Below are positions 30,261-39,741 of a stretch of 64,000 nt of DNA, in pieces; positions within the stretch are counted from its first letter, which is position 1, and each line of letters opens with the position of its first letter. A program made the position numbers and the translations under genes. Under the pieces are notes generated by a model, which saw only the letters and a program-made list of their open reading frames with translations, was not told the origin of the DNA and did not search any database. Location: assembly GCA_948099385.1 (NCBI GenBank), contig CANUEZ040000168.1:10698001-10762000 (forward strand), read 5' to 3'. This stretch comes from Fasciola hepatica (lineage: Eukaryota > Platyhelminthes > Trematoda > Plagiorchiida > Fasciolidae).

Positions 30261-30736
30261 TCATTGATACCGGAGACACTGAGGAAGAGCGATCATGGAG
30301 TCCTCCGTGCGATGTTCACTATAAGGCACGCCAAACCAGGATCCAGGTTGGTCCAGAACTACGCGAGGGTGGATGAGGGACAACTGAGGGTAAGGGCACG
30401 AACCATATGTTGGTACCCGGAAGTCCCGGAGCCACCTGTGGGGATAGATGGAGGGCAATAGGAACTGGGCTGATAAGCCTGGCAGACAAGTTTGCTCCGG
30501 TGACACAACGAAGAAGTAGGAGCCGGCAGCCTTGGAAGAAGGCAAGGGCCGGGACAGCATTAGCTGTTCGTAGAAAGCTATGAGCTCACTACAAGCTTCA
30601 TAGCACGCACCACGCATAGGCCACTTACAAGACAGCCAGAAGCAGGACACGGGCCCTGCAACGAGAAGCAAAGTACGAATATGAGGAGAAGCTAGCCAAC
30701 AATATAGAGGCTGATCTAAAGAAGTTCTTCACATAC

Positions 30737-31704
30737 GTGCAGTCCAAGAAAACGACGCCTGGGAGGGTAGGTACCTTGGAGGTGTCCGGCGGAAGCACTG
30801 CCCTCAATGACAAAGACAAGGGAGAAACCTTACTTGTGTCCTCCAAGAGCGTGTATCTTCAGGACCATATGCTAAGTGCCTCGGAATTCGATATAGGGCG
30901 TATGCCAGTGCTTCAGGAGCTTGTTGGTAATGAGGACGAGGTGCTCCAAGAACTCATATCTTTGTTCAAGTTCAAAGCAGCCGGACCTGATAAAATAAGT
31001 CCGGCGATTGTCCAGCCTCTTTCCAATATCTTTTCAGCGGCTATTACCCAACCGTACGAAGAGTCTCTGAGGGAGGTCGAGGTGCCAGAGGATTGGCGTG
31101 AGACCATTGTCGTACCGATTCATAAGACAGGATCCAGGCAGAAGGCGGAGAATTGTAGATCGGTCAGCCCGACATCTGTGTCGTGCAAGTGCTTGAAAAT
31201 TATAATCAGAAAGCAACTGTGCCTGCATCTGGGTAGTAGCGCCTTACTGGCACCAGCACAACATGGATTTGTTAAAAATGGATCATGTTTGACAGGCCTA
31301 CTGATGTTCTTACGCGAGACCACAAGACGAATAGATGAAGGTACGATAGTGGAGTTTTGTTGTTTGGATTTCAGTAAGGCTTTCGACTCTGTGAGTCATC
31401 GCCTGCTCGATTACAAATCGCAGACCTTTGGGATAAACGGGAAAGCAAGAGGTTAGGTAGCACACCTCCTAATGAATCATTGCTCCTTCGTTAAGGTGGG
31501 AGATCATCAATCGAGATTAGACAGGGTTACCAGTGGTGCGCCACAAGGTTCAGTACCGGGGCCTTTGCTCTCCCTCTTTTATATAAACGACCTGGAGGAA
31601 GAATTGCTTAACGCGTGCTTCATCTTTACAGATGACCTGAAGATAGCTGGCAGCTATTTAACACAGGATATAAATGAGGTGCTCAGATGGGCTGAACGGT
31701 GAGA
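30737..31704 (+). pseudogene. reverse transcriptase of E1, broken
   Basis: Two frames. 30,737-31,456 reads 'KAAGPDKISPAIV', 'AQHGFVKNGSCLTGL' and 'CLDFSKAFDSVSHRLL', then stops. 31,472-31,702 reads 'VTSGAPQGSVPGPLLSLFY' and 'FIFTDDLKIAGS', with FTDD in place of FADD. Remnants of the C-terminal domain continue to about 32,380 in other frames. Confidence 0.8.
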
Positions 31705-32965
31705 TTTAAGGCTGAGTCTCGGCAAGTGCCAAGTCCTGACCACTAAAGCAGACGGAACGAGCACAATTCCGTTTAAAAGTGTCGGAGGTGGAAGGTATAT
31801 GTCTGATAGCCACACAGGACTTCAGGCCTTTAAGGCAGTGCCAGGGAGCTCTCATTATGGTCAGAGGGGTATTACATAGGGTATGCAATACTATCACATA
31901 AAAACCAGAAGTGTTCATCCCGTTTCACAAGGTTTTGGTGCGACCCCTTCTGGAGTATTGTTTACAGGCATGGGGTCTCTATTATCGCAGGGATAAGGAG
32001 CACTTGGGAGGGGGGAGTGCAAAGACTTGCAACTAGAAATGTCACCGGTAAGGGAGGGAAACCTTAACCCAGCCCCTAGAGGCTCCTAATCTCCTCTTTA
32101 AAGCGGCATAGAGGGCGAGGTAACCCAACTGAAACGTTCAAGATCATGAAAGGTCTGTCGGGTATAGAAATGGGCGATTTATTTGTTTCTGCCCCTGAGT
32201 GCAGCACCAGGGGACACAGGCATGCTCAAGGTTGGACACACGGGCTCAATATTTTACAACTAGGGTTATTACTATATGGAATAGACTGTCAGAGGATGCT
32301 GCTGAACGCAGCTGCGCACCGACTTTCCAGAAGGTCCTAGATTCACGCTGGAACACAGCGTTCCCAGAGCTAGGTGTGTGAACGAGGGGTGAGGAAATGA
32401 GCCACTTGTATTTTTGTCGATGAACTTGTCCGTGAAGGTGATACGGCTTCGTAACTTTTACATTTCGGACAAAACATTCAACGAGCAGTGTTGGAAACAA
32501 AAGAAACTTACCAACAACACAAAGGTGTGGATGCTCGATTGGTCTGGGCCACCTTCGTCCTGTGGGAAGGCTGCAATAGCCAAGGCCATCAGACGTAGAA
32601 ACCGCTGTTGGAACCAGTACAAAGCTTCCGGCAGCCAGCTAGCCTAGAATCGCTATACGAAGCTGAGAAACGAGACTGTAAGCCTTTTGAGAACTTCTAA
32701 ACGGGAATTTGAGCTGAAATTGGCCCAGTCTGTAAGACAACAGCCGAAGAAGTTCTACAGCTATGTACAGTCTAAAGGCTAAACAAGAAATGCCGTAGGT
32801 CCGCTATCCACTAGAGAATATGGTATTGTCACTGACGACCAGGGCAAAGCAGACGCCCTGGGGGAATACTTTGGTAGTGTACATAGGATAGATAGTGGGG
32901 TACTAGTAGATCTGGCTCTGATACATCCTCCTCAGTTAAACGAGCTAGATCTTTCAGAGGAATGC

Positions 32966-34456
32966 GTGCGTAAGTACCTACAGGAGTTAAACAGCCACAA
33001 GTCAGCGGGCCCAGATGGCATTCATCCAGCTATCATCAAGCCGTTGGCGGATATCATAGCTCCATCGGTATGCAGATTGTATAGATCCACGTTGGACCAG
33101 GGAAAGCTGCCTCAGGACTGGAAAGTCGCGGCAGTCGTGGCAATACATAAGAGTGGGCCTAAGTCGGATGTGCAGAACTACAGGCCGGTAAGCCTAACTA
33201 GCATTCTCTGTAACGTTCTCGAGAAGATCATCCGTGCACATATCTGCCAGCACTTACTGCAGCACTCCATGCTAAGCCCGGCGCAGCATGGATTCCTGAA
33301 AAATAGATGTTGCCTGACTAATCTCCTGTGCTTCTTAGATGAAGTAACTCGACGACTGGACGAAGGTAAGCATGTTGAGGTATGTTACCTCGACTTTAGC
33401 AAGGCTTTCGACTCCGTTAATCATCGTCTTTTGCTACGCAAGATGAAGACTTTCGGGATAGGTGGGCCAGTATATAGGTGGCTGGAGGACTTCCTCTCCC
33501 ACAGGACGCTTTATGTCAAAGTGGGGGACAGGTGCTCCAGTTTGGTGAACGTCACCAGTGGTGTACCTCAGGGATCCGTCCTGGGCCCGGTCCTATTCTC
33601 GTTATTTATTAATGACCTAGCATCCACTCTTCAATCGCCCAGCTTTATTTTTGCGGATGATGTGAAGATTGTTGGATCTGAGGGTAGGGCGGACTTGGGC
33701 AGGGAAATAGGCACCGTCCTAAACTGGGCATACAAATGGGACTTACCTCTAAACGCTCAAAAAAGCCATTTGTTGTCAAGGGCAACAGAGAGCCTAACTG
33801 TCGCTCATGATCAAGGGCTGTTCACCGTAGAGGCAGCCAGTAGGGTTAAAGACCTGGGGATCATCATGAAAAGTGACTTCAAATGGTCGGAGCAGTGCAA
33901 CGCGGCTGCGCATAAGGCTCGTGGGGAGCTCTTTAGACTGCGATCGGCTTTGTCTTGCCGGAAGCCGGAGGTATTCGTACCTATTTACGTGGCTATAGTA
34001 CGACCTCACTTAGAAGGTAGTGTGCAGGCTTGGTCACCCTTCTACAAAAAGGACGCCGCCTGCCTAGAGAAAGTCCAACGTCTCGCCACGCGAATGGTTG
34101 AAGGGCAGAGGGGTAAGACTTACGAGCAGAGACTCTGTGACCTGAATCTCTTCTCGTTGGAAAGGAGGAGAAGTCGAGGAGATCTCATAGAAACGTTCAA
34201 GGTAATGAAGGGCTTTTCTGGCCTTAGACCAGATAGTCTATTCCAATTGGCCGTAGACTCCAGAACAAGGGGACACGAAAAGAAGTTGATAAAAGCCCGA
34301 TCTAGGTTGATGGCTAGATCGCACTTCTTCAGCAACAGGGTTGTGAACAGTTGGAACGGTCTGCCTGGTGAAATGGTAGATCTGCAAACAGTCCAATCCT
34401 TCAAATGTGCCCTTGATCGCAAGTGGTACGAGATCTTTCCTTGTAGTGAGCCTTAA
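32966..34456 (+). CDS. CR1-clade reverse transcriptase, intact frame
   Basis: 496 codons without a stop. RT blocks in order: 'KSAGPDGIHPAII' (residues ~12-24), 'NYRPVSLTSI', 'AQHGFLKNRCCLTNL', 'CYLDFSKAFDSVNHRLL' (catalytic Asp), 'VTSGVPQGSVLGPVLFSLF', 'FIFADDVKIVGS' (FADD, ~residues 230-233), then the thumb/C-terminal region with 'VRPHLEGSVQAWSPF' and a C-terminal 'WNGLPGEMV'. All catalytic Asp residues are kept. The Met at 32,966 is simply the first after the last upstream stop; the natural product would be a longer EN-RT protein. It copies element RNA at the nicked target. Confidence 0.9.
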   Translation: MRKYLQELNSHKSAGPDGIHPAIIKPLADIIAPSVCRLYRSTLDQGKLPQDWKVAAVVAIHKSGPKSDVQNYRPVSLTSILCNVLEKIIRAHICQHLLQHSMLSPAQHGFLKNRCCLTNLLCFLDEVTRRLDEGKHVEVCYLDFSKAFDSVNHRLLLRKMKTFGIGGPVYRWLEDFLSHRTLYVKVGDRCSSLVNVTSGVPQGSVLGPVLFSLFINDLASTLQSPSFIFADDVKIVGSEGRADLGREIGTVLNWAYKWDLPLNAQKSHLLSRATESLTVAHDQGLFTVEAASRVKDLGIIMKSDFKWSEQCNAAAHKARGELFRLRSALSCRKPEVFVPIYVAIVRPHLEGSVQAWSPFYKKDAACLEKVQRLATRMVEGQRGKTYEQRLCDLNLFSLERRRSRGDLIETFKVMKGFSGLRPDSLFQLAVDSRTRGHEKKLIKARSRLMARSHFFSNRVVNSWNGLPGEMVDLQTVQSFKCALDRKWYEIFPCSEP

Positions 34457-34725
34457 GAATATCAACTAGATGGATGACGGGTAGCAGTAAGGTCCTTCTG
34501 GAGTATGTTTTAGCAGACTTTTTCCCTCATTGCATACTGTCTCAGTGAACGCTCACGATGCATAATGTCTCTCGCAGTTGATGTGCGATGAGGTTTTCCG
34601 TTTCGCTCTCATTTTTAGCAAGGATTCGACGAAATACACTCGGCAGTGGTGGGTGCATAACTGGTGTGCATACCATCGAAGGAATTCTGGACGCTCGATT
34701 GGCCGTGGCCATTACCTGTCCTGTG

Positions 34726-34790
34726 CAGACTGAACTGAACTGAACTGAACTGAACTGAATGGAATTGAATTGAATGAACTGAACGGGTCG
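34726..34790 (+). repeat. (TGAAC)n-type tail
   Basis: About five TGAAC units, then degenerate TGAAT/GGAATTGAATTGAA units, lie about 270 bp after the RT stop. CR1-group LINEs commonly end in short tandem repeats rather than poly(A), so this is probably the 3' end of copy 2. It could also be an independent microsatellite. Confidence 0.6.
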
Positions 34791-36191
34791 GTTGTTCCGG
34801 TACAGATTAACATGTTTGGACTGCCTCCGCCACATTCTGGACGGTCCCTAGTCTTCATTCGGGCTCACAATCCTTTTGATTTCACAAAATACGATGGAAC
34901 GAAAGGATTTGAGGAATAATGACTTGGTGACAGAAAATGAAAATGAAAATATGGAGTCTTCAGGCGATGCTCGTTACATCCAGAGGAAAAGAAACTCCAC
35001 AAGTTCCAGCGTTGTCGTTCCTTGTAAGTTTTCTTTGTTCGTCCACCTGCTCGTGATTGAGATCCATTTCTTAGAATGACAGAATAGAATGAAATAATTT
35101 TACGATTCACTCTCGTGGATTTTAGTCAATATACTTCTGTATGTTGTTTCCTGTTTCTCCGTAGTACCATTTTCTTCCCTTTTCCTCTTAAAATCACCAC
35201 CTCAGCGACCCATCCACGAAATGTACTGGAAGACTAGGAAATCCTAATTATCGCCCACGCCCACCCCATCACGGTAGTCTCCTGAGGGAACAAGTGAAAG
35301 TGGCGACGAACCAGACACCCAACAGCCCAGTCAGCACAATGGTCCCCAAATAGTCACGAAATAGTCCCTCGGTCGACCCCGTTTGATCCCCAAAACGACC
35401 CCAAAGTGACCCCACTGAAACAAAAAAGAGTCGGTTTGGGGGCGTTTTTCGGCCGACCACGCAAAAAACCCTCCGATATTTGTGTACCTTCTGCATTACA
35501 AAATAAACTCAATTTCCCGTACCTATTTTTATAGCACTACACAAACGACCCCAGAACGAACGATACTAGTCCGGTGCGTCAAATAACTAAACGGAAACGT
35601 CCCATTTCATCGCTCTCATTTCTCACTTCCCAAGGTACCTTTACCACTTTCGAAATCACTTCCTTGCCAGTAACTACGAGCTGCATTTCCATTACTGATT
35701 TCGGAAGAAAAAGGACCATACTTTTGACGCATAAAAAAAATGTATTGATGGGTAAATTGCACAGTGGTAGAAGGGATTTACAATATCTCACGAGTTTTTT
35801 CGTTCGTACTCGTCAGCCGCATGAGAACTGTTCGCTGGAATTGCTGTTTTCCAATGCCTGAAATAGGAAGAGAGACATTTTAAATTAATCTCTTATTGTA
35901 AAACAAAGTGCAGTGAGCAAAACTTTAACATCTTTATGAACTAGGAATCGAAATACTTTTACTGGGAATATGAAAATCATTGAGGCAGAAACTGGAATCT
36001 CCTGCTGTCTGGAAATGGAAAATATCGCAATAGATGCATAGCTTGATATAAGAAACGCCTTAGGAAATATATCGTAAATAGAAGTCACTCACGTCGTACG
36101 TATTGCACTGAGTGCCGACGTCGCGATACAGTTCATACCGACTCTCTTGCTGACTAGCTCTACTCCTTTGTAAGCAACGACGCATTTTCTC
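34791..36191. other. mostly non-coding, possible exon at 34,894-35,023 (+)
   Basis: The ATG at 34,894 opens a 43-codon frame with 'NENENMESSGDARY' and ends at a good splice donor (CTT|GTAAGT at 35,024), so it could be a first exon, but I find no second exon. 35,365-35,430 has repeated GACCCC/CCCCAAA words in a low-complexity run. The rest shows nothing I recognise. Confidence 0.25.
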
Positions 36192-36795
36192 TCAGATGAG
36201 CTGCGTTGTGGCTCCAGGATAGTTCTTCCGGCACACAGCCTCTGTAGCAATATGAATTCAAAATCTCATACTCACCTATCACAAGAGAACAAACTTTTGT
36301 TCCCGCCAAGGCAGGTCTTCCGTGTGCACCCTTCATGTTTACCTGCGCGAGAACTTTTATCGTCATTAGCTGACGCATCATATCCCTTGTGCAATCTCCA
36401 AAGTTGGTACCGGAAACATTCTGCAAAAATGTGACATGAATAATAGAAAAAAAGGACTATCTCTCACCACTTGCTCGTAGTAGCTGTCATTTTTCAAGCG
36501 TTCATTCAGAGACGCGAGGTCATCAACACTGTCTACGGGGATCCCCCATTGGGACACGATCTTTGACGTCGAATTCGCATTTTGCCTCTGCAATTCGTCG
36601 ACTTTGCGGTTCAACTCCGAAATATCTTTCTTCATTAAAGCTAAGAGGGCTGGCGTGAGTTAATAAGTATTTATTGAAGCTGCTATTACACATAATGCTC
36701 TCACCGTAATTGGCCTCCTTGCTGAGAGGACTGGGCTTCTCACGAGATTTGGAAGCGGATGGCCTTTCCTCCACCGTACGGCTTGTTGATGCCAT
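36192..36795 (-). CDS. DUF4806-like protein, four exons with tiny introns
   Basis: Exons in reading order 36,795-36,705, 36,640-36,468, 36,420-36,276 and 36,241-36,192 join to 459 nt (152 aa and TGA) with all frames agreeing. Introns are 64, 47 and 34 nt, each GTGAG...AG. The product has a Ser/Lys/Glu-rich start, a short coiled coil ('ISELNRKVDELQRQ'), then a DUF4806-like domain ('IPVDSVDDLASLNERL', 'GTNFGDCTRDMMRQLMT', 'GRPALAGTKVCSLVI'). DUF4806 function is unknown; it is common in invertebrate proteins, some linked to transposons. The start is uncertain: an upstream exon may join at GGTGAG just before it. Confidence 0.7.
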
Positions 36796-36920
36796 GGGAC
36801 TCACCGTTGGGGTGGAAGTCCAAGGTCTCCCGAAGGATGGACAACTACATGATTTGTGAGAATACAGCGATGGTACTTACGCTATGGTTGCTGGCACATT
36901 ATGGTTTGGGTCCAGTGACT

Positions 36921-37549
36921 TCAACGGGGTACGCGGAAGGCATCAGCTATAACGCTAGACAAAACTACACGGAAACGTCGGCATGCACTTCGAACATAAA
37001 TGCCCTGAGTGAGCAGAGATTTCAGTTCTGGAACGCAATCATCCAAGTATTTCATCACATTTGCGGGTTTCGTCATCCCACAGTAGAGACCCACCATAAA
37101 CACCCGTGACAACGGTTTGAGCACACGGCCTAGAATAGGCCACAGCTGCTGAGATGACCCACGAAACAAAGTCAGACCGTCTACATGCAACTGAATAGCT
37201 ATCTCATCGGTTGGTTGCATTGCACTGGAATCCATTGCACGCTGCAAACATTCGTCGAGCCCAAAATGCACGTATTTACCGTTACCTACGGACTTCTTTG
37301 GGGTTTGACGTGGTGATCCCAACAACGTTCGTGGATCTGTCGGCAAATCCGGGAGAACCTGCCTGAATACACGAAGCATGGTTCTCACATTCGCCATTGA
37401 GAGACGCATTTGTATGGCTGCCTGTCGTGCAACAGAACGTGCCGAAGGTCCTGGAATTAAGTCTGAATTAATGGGTGGAGTAAGTAGACACAACAACGAA
37501 CCGTCTTCCTTCACATTTGTGCTCTCCGCAGGGATTTCTGGGATGCCGT
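36921..37549 (-). pseudogene. transposase-like exon (animal EnSpm-like family?)
   Basis: Exon from 37,549 with frame to a TGA at 36,921. It reads 'LSMANVRTMLRVFRQVLP', 'LPTDPRTLLGSPR', 'KYVHFGLDECLQRAM', 'LHVDGLTLFRGSSQQLWPI' and 'MVGLYCGMTKPANVMKYLDD'. This series resembles N-terminal regions of transposase-like proteins found in many invertebrate genomes (DGLPLFKS..QFWPILG...KP). I cannot assign the superfamily firmly; EnSpm/CMC is a guess. The usual 'DAPAR' continuation is lost at 'IADAFRVPR' and the downstream catalytic part is absent. Confidence 0.55.
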
Positions 37550-37587
37550 CTTTTAATAAAGGTCTATGCTTTAAGCGGTCAAGTTAC

Positions 37588-37679
37588 CTGAGGCGTGAAA
37601 AGTATGTGCAAACCACGAGTTCTCCTCGTCTTCACTGGCTTGTAAGTCTTGTGCATCATCTCCAGCGTTCCTTAATATC
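37588..37679 (-). pseudogene. exon 3 remainder of the transposase-like gene
   Basis: Beyond the RTE insertion the exon continues with an acidic stretch ('GDDAQDLQASEDEENSWF') to a donor at 37,587. A 38-nt intron (37,550-37,587) leads in frame into the 37,549 exon. The first 13 bases (37,679-37,667) are the second copy of the RTE target duplication. Confidence 0.55.
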
Positions 37680-37681
37680 AG

Positions 37682-39178
37682 TTGATAGAATCACTTACGT
37701 TGATAAAATCACTTACCGCCTTGCTCCGTGACATTTGGAACGCGGAGCGTATTCCGTTAATATGGAGCGAGTCATTGATTGTTCCCATCTTCAAGAAGGG
37801 AATACGCAATGACTGCAGTAATCATCGTGGGATTAGCTTAATCCCGATAGTCACCAAAGTATTAGCTTCGATTTTGCTGCACCGTCTTACACCGGCTCGC
37901 GAGAGGAATGTCCGCGAACAGCAGGCAGGATTCCGCCCAGGTCGAGGATGCATCGACCAGATTTTTACTCTTCGCCGACTACTTGAAACGCGTCACACGC
38001 ACCGCCGACCAACAATAATGATTTTCTTAGACCTGAAAGGCGCCTTCGATTCAGTTGATCGAACATCGCTTTTCAGTGTTCTTCATCGAAAAGGTATGCC
38101 CCAGAAGTTCGTGAACCTAATGAGATCATTGTATTCTCATACTTCTGGCCGCGTAAGGGTTTACGGTGAACTATCCGGTCGGTTCGAAACGACCAGTGGT
38201 GTTCGGCAGGGATGCCCTTTGTCTCCATTCCTTTTTAACTTCGTCATGGACGAAATAATGGAGAGTGCGCTGCAAAATCTTCAGGATGTAGGCGTCGAAC
38301 TAGGAAATAGTGGAAAGCTATGTGACCTGGATTACGCAGACGACGTTGTCTGCTTGTTCGAATGCACGGAACATGCTCAGCGTGCACTAGATAATCTCGC
38401 AAGAGCTGTAGCTCAATTCGGCATGCGTTTTGCACCTTCAAAGTGCAAGGTGATGTTAAAAGACTGGACGTCAACGATTCCGAGCTTGATGCTCGATGGG
38501 GAGGTGCTGGCAGTTGTCGATCACTTCACCTACCTCGGTAGCTGCGTGACGACGGATGGGAGCACAGTAGTAGAGGTGAGTACGCGGATATCCAAAGCTC
38601 GAGCGGCGCACGCTGGACTGAAGCACTTGTGGCGTCGATCTGATATTTCACTGAAGTTGAAAGGTCGTGTATACTGTGCCACTGTGCGTTCAGTTTTGTT
38701 GTATGGTTGCGAAACTTGGAGTCTGCGTGCTGAAGATATTCGTCGTCTTGAGGTTTTCGACCATCGATGTTTACGTAGTATCGCTAGGATTGGGTGGAAT
38801 AGCCGAGTAAGCAACGATGAGGTAAGAAAGCGAGTATTGGGTACTAATTCAGAGAACGTTTTGTCACAGCGTATCCAACTTAGTAGACTTCGTTGGTTGG
38901 GACACGTGTTACGTATGGCAAACACACGTCTACCATACCGTGTCCTATTCTCCGCCCCTCCTAGGGAGTGGAAGAGACCACGTGGAGGCCAACAGATGAC
39001 GTGGCAGCGAGGAATGAGAAAATGTACAGCAGACTTAGGAAAAGTAGGTGCTTCACGTCTTCGTGGTTGGGGTCCAAAAGATCCGTCCACCAGTTGGCTG
39101 GAGACACTGAAGGATATGGCTGCGAACCGCGAACAGTGGAGATCGTGTTGTCACTTTCTATCGAATCAGAATGACTGA
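37682..39178 (+). CDS. RTE reverse transcriptase, truncated but open
   Basis: 498 codons without a stop. Blocks: 'IVPIFKKGIRNDCSNHRGISL', 'QQAGFRPGRGCIDQI', 'MIFLDLKGAFDSVDR' (catalytic Asp), 'TSGVRQGCPLSPFLF', 'CDLDYADDVVCLF' (YADD), then 'VDHFTYLGSCVT' and the C-terminal 'RLRWLGHVLRM'. The endonuclease and RT N terminus are missing because reverse transcription stopped early. It is the least damaged RT of this family in the window and keeps the 16 bases that copies 2 and 3 have lost. Confidence 0.9.
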   Translation: MIESLTLIKSLTALLRDIWNAERIPLIWSESLIVPIFKKGIRNDCSNHRGISLIPIVTKVLASILLHRLTPARERNVREQQAGFRPGRGCIDQIFTLRRLLETRHTHRRPTIMIFLDLKGAFDSVDRTSLFSVLHRKGMPQKFVNLMRSLYSHTSGRVRVYGELSGRFETTSGVRQGCPLSPFLFNFVMDEIMESALQNLQDVGVELGNSGKLCDLDYADDVVCLFECTEHAQRALDNLARAVAQFGMRFAPSKCKVMLKDWTSTIPSLMLDGEVLAVVDHFTYLGSCVTTDGSTVVEVSTRISKARAAHAGLKHLWRRSDISLKLKGRVYCATVRSVLLYGCETWSLRAEDIRRLEVFDHRCLRSIARIGWNSRVSNDEVRKRVLGTNSENVLSQRIQLSRLRWLGHVLRMANTRLPYRVLFSAPPREWKRPRGGQQMTWQRGMRKCTADLGKVGASRLRGWGPKDPSTSWLETLKDMAANREQWRSCCHFLSNQND

Positions 39179-39363
39179 TCGGTGTACGTTTGTACAGTTA
39201 GACTGTGTATCCCGTGTGTTGGCTACTAGGGCATTCTTTTCTTTTCCCACCCATATAGGTCCACTCCCTGTCCATCTTGTATATTCATACTTTTTAATTC
39301 AACGTGCAACATGGTGAGAAAGGCAGTGGTCAGTGGGGCTCGCCCTACTGTTTAACGCTGTAC

Positions 39364-39384
39364 GATGATGATGATGATGATGAT
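39364..39384 (+). repeat. (ATG)n tail of RTE copy 1
   Basis: Seven GAT/ATG units end the element immediately before the right target duplication. RTE elements prime from such short trinucleotide tails in place of poly(A). Confidence 0.9.
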
Positions 39385-39741
39385 GTTCCTTAATATCTTA
39401 CTAGAAGAATAATTTGAATAGAATACCCAAAAAAGCTTGTAGAAATGTCCGGTGCACCGACATCGGTCGGCTGATGGAGAGCATTAGGCTCAACCTCGCA
39501 GTCCGCATTTATTGCCTCGGATGATGACATCCTCACCAAATCATCTGGTTTATATGGCCATTAAGGTTCACAAAGCGTGGAAATCATTACCATTTACAGC
39601 TTTTAACCAATTGTTAATATCCGAGGCATTCAAAGATTCCATTGTGGCATAAGCGGCTCTGACTGAAGCCTTTTGACGTCGCCAGATGGTAGTTCTCGAG
39701 CACCCAGGAAGTGACACTTGCTTACGGCGGTGTCGTCTCAT
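39385..39741 (-). pseudogene. first exons of the transposase-like gene
   Basis: Exon 1 is 39,741-39,591 ('MRRHRRKQVSLPG', 'TTIWRRQKASVRAAY'). Exon 2 is 39,544-39,427 ('DDLVRMSSSEAINADCEVEP'). The introns are 46 nt (39,545-39,590) and 26 nt (39,401-39,426). Exon 3 starts at 39,400 and is cut after three bases plus the 13-bp target duplication by the RTE element at 37,680-39,384. Phases (1, 2, 1) fit across exons 1-4, which supports the model. The 26-nt intron is very short and needs RNA support. Confidence 0.55.

Larger units (their letters stand above)
29843..32390 (+). mobile_element. CR1-like LINE E1, 3' part (EN + RT)
   Basis: Continuation of the LINE cut at 7,016. It carries endonuclease block 'GDMNLPEINW' (about 30,070), the EN-RT linker (30,300-30,730), RT (30,737-31,704) and C-terminal region ending 'KVLDSRWNTAFPELGV' at 32,378. 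Stops and frame changes are present throughout. It belongs to the same clade as the LINE that follows at 32,500. Confidence 0.8.
32500..34790 (+). mobile_element. CR1-like LINE copy 2, 5'-truncated
   Basis: Begins in the EN-RT linker (about 32,500; stops at 32,647 and 32,782 within it), continues with an intact RT frame and ends in a short-repeat tail at about 34,726-34,790. It directly follows the end of E1, tail to head. No target duplication was found. Confidence 0.75.
37680..39384 (+). mobile_element. RTE-clade LINE copy 1, 5'-truncated
   Basis: 1,705 bp flanked by the 13-bp direct repeat GTTCCTTAATATC (37,667-37,679 and 39,385-39,397). It contains the RT C-terminal two-thirds, a ~190-bp 3' UTR and an (ATG)n tail (39,364-39,384), all typical of the RTE clade. 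It lies antisense to the interrupted gene. Confidence 0.95.

Noticed and set aside
34894..35023. First exon of a plus-strand host gene
   Set aside because: It has an ATG and a good donor site, but no acceptor-linked second exon or recognisable domain was found; kept only as a low-confidence note.
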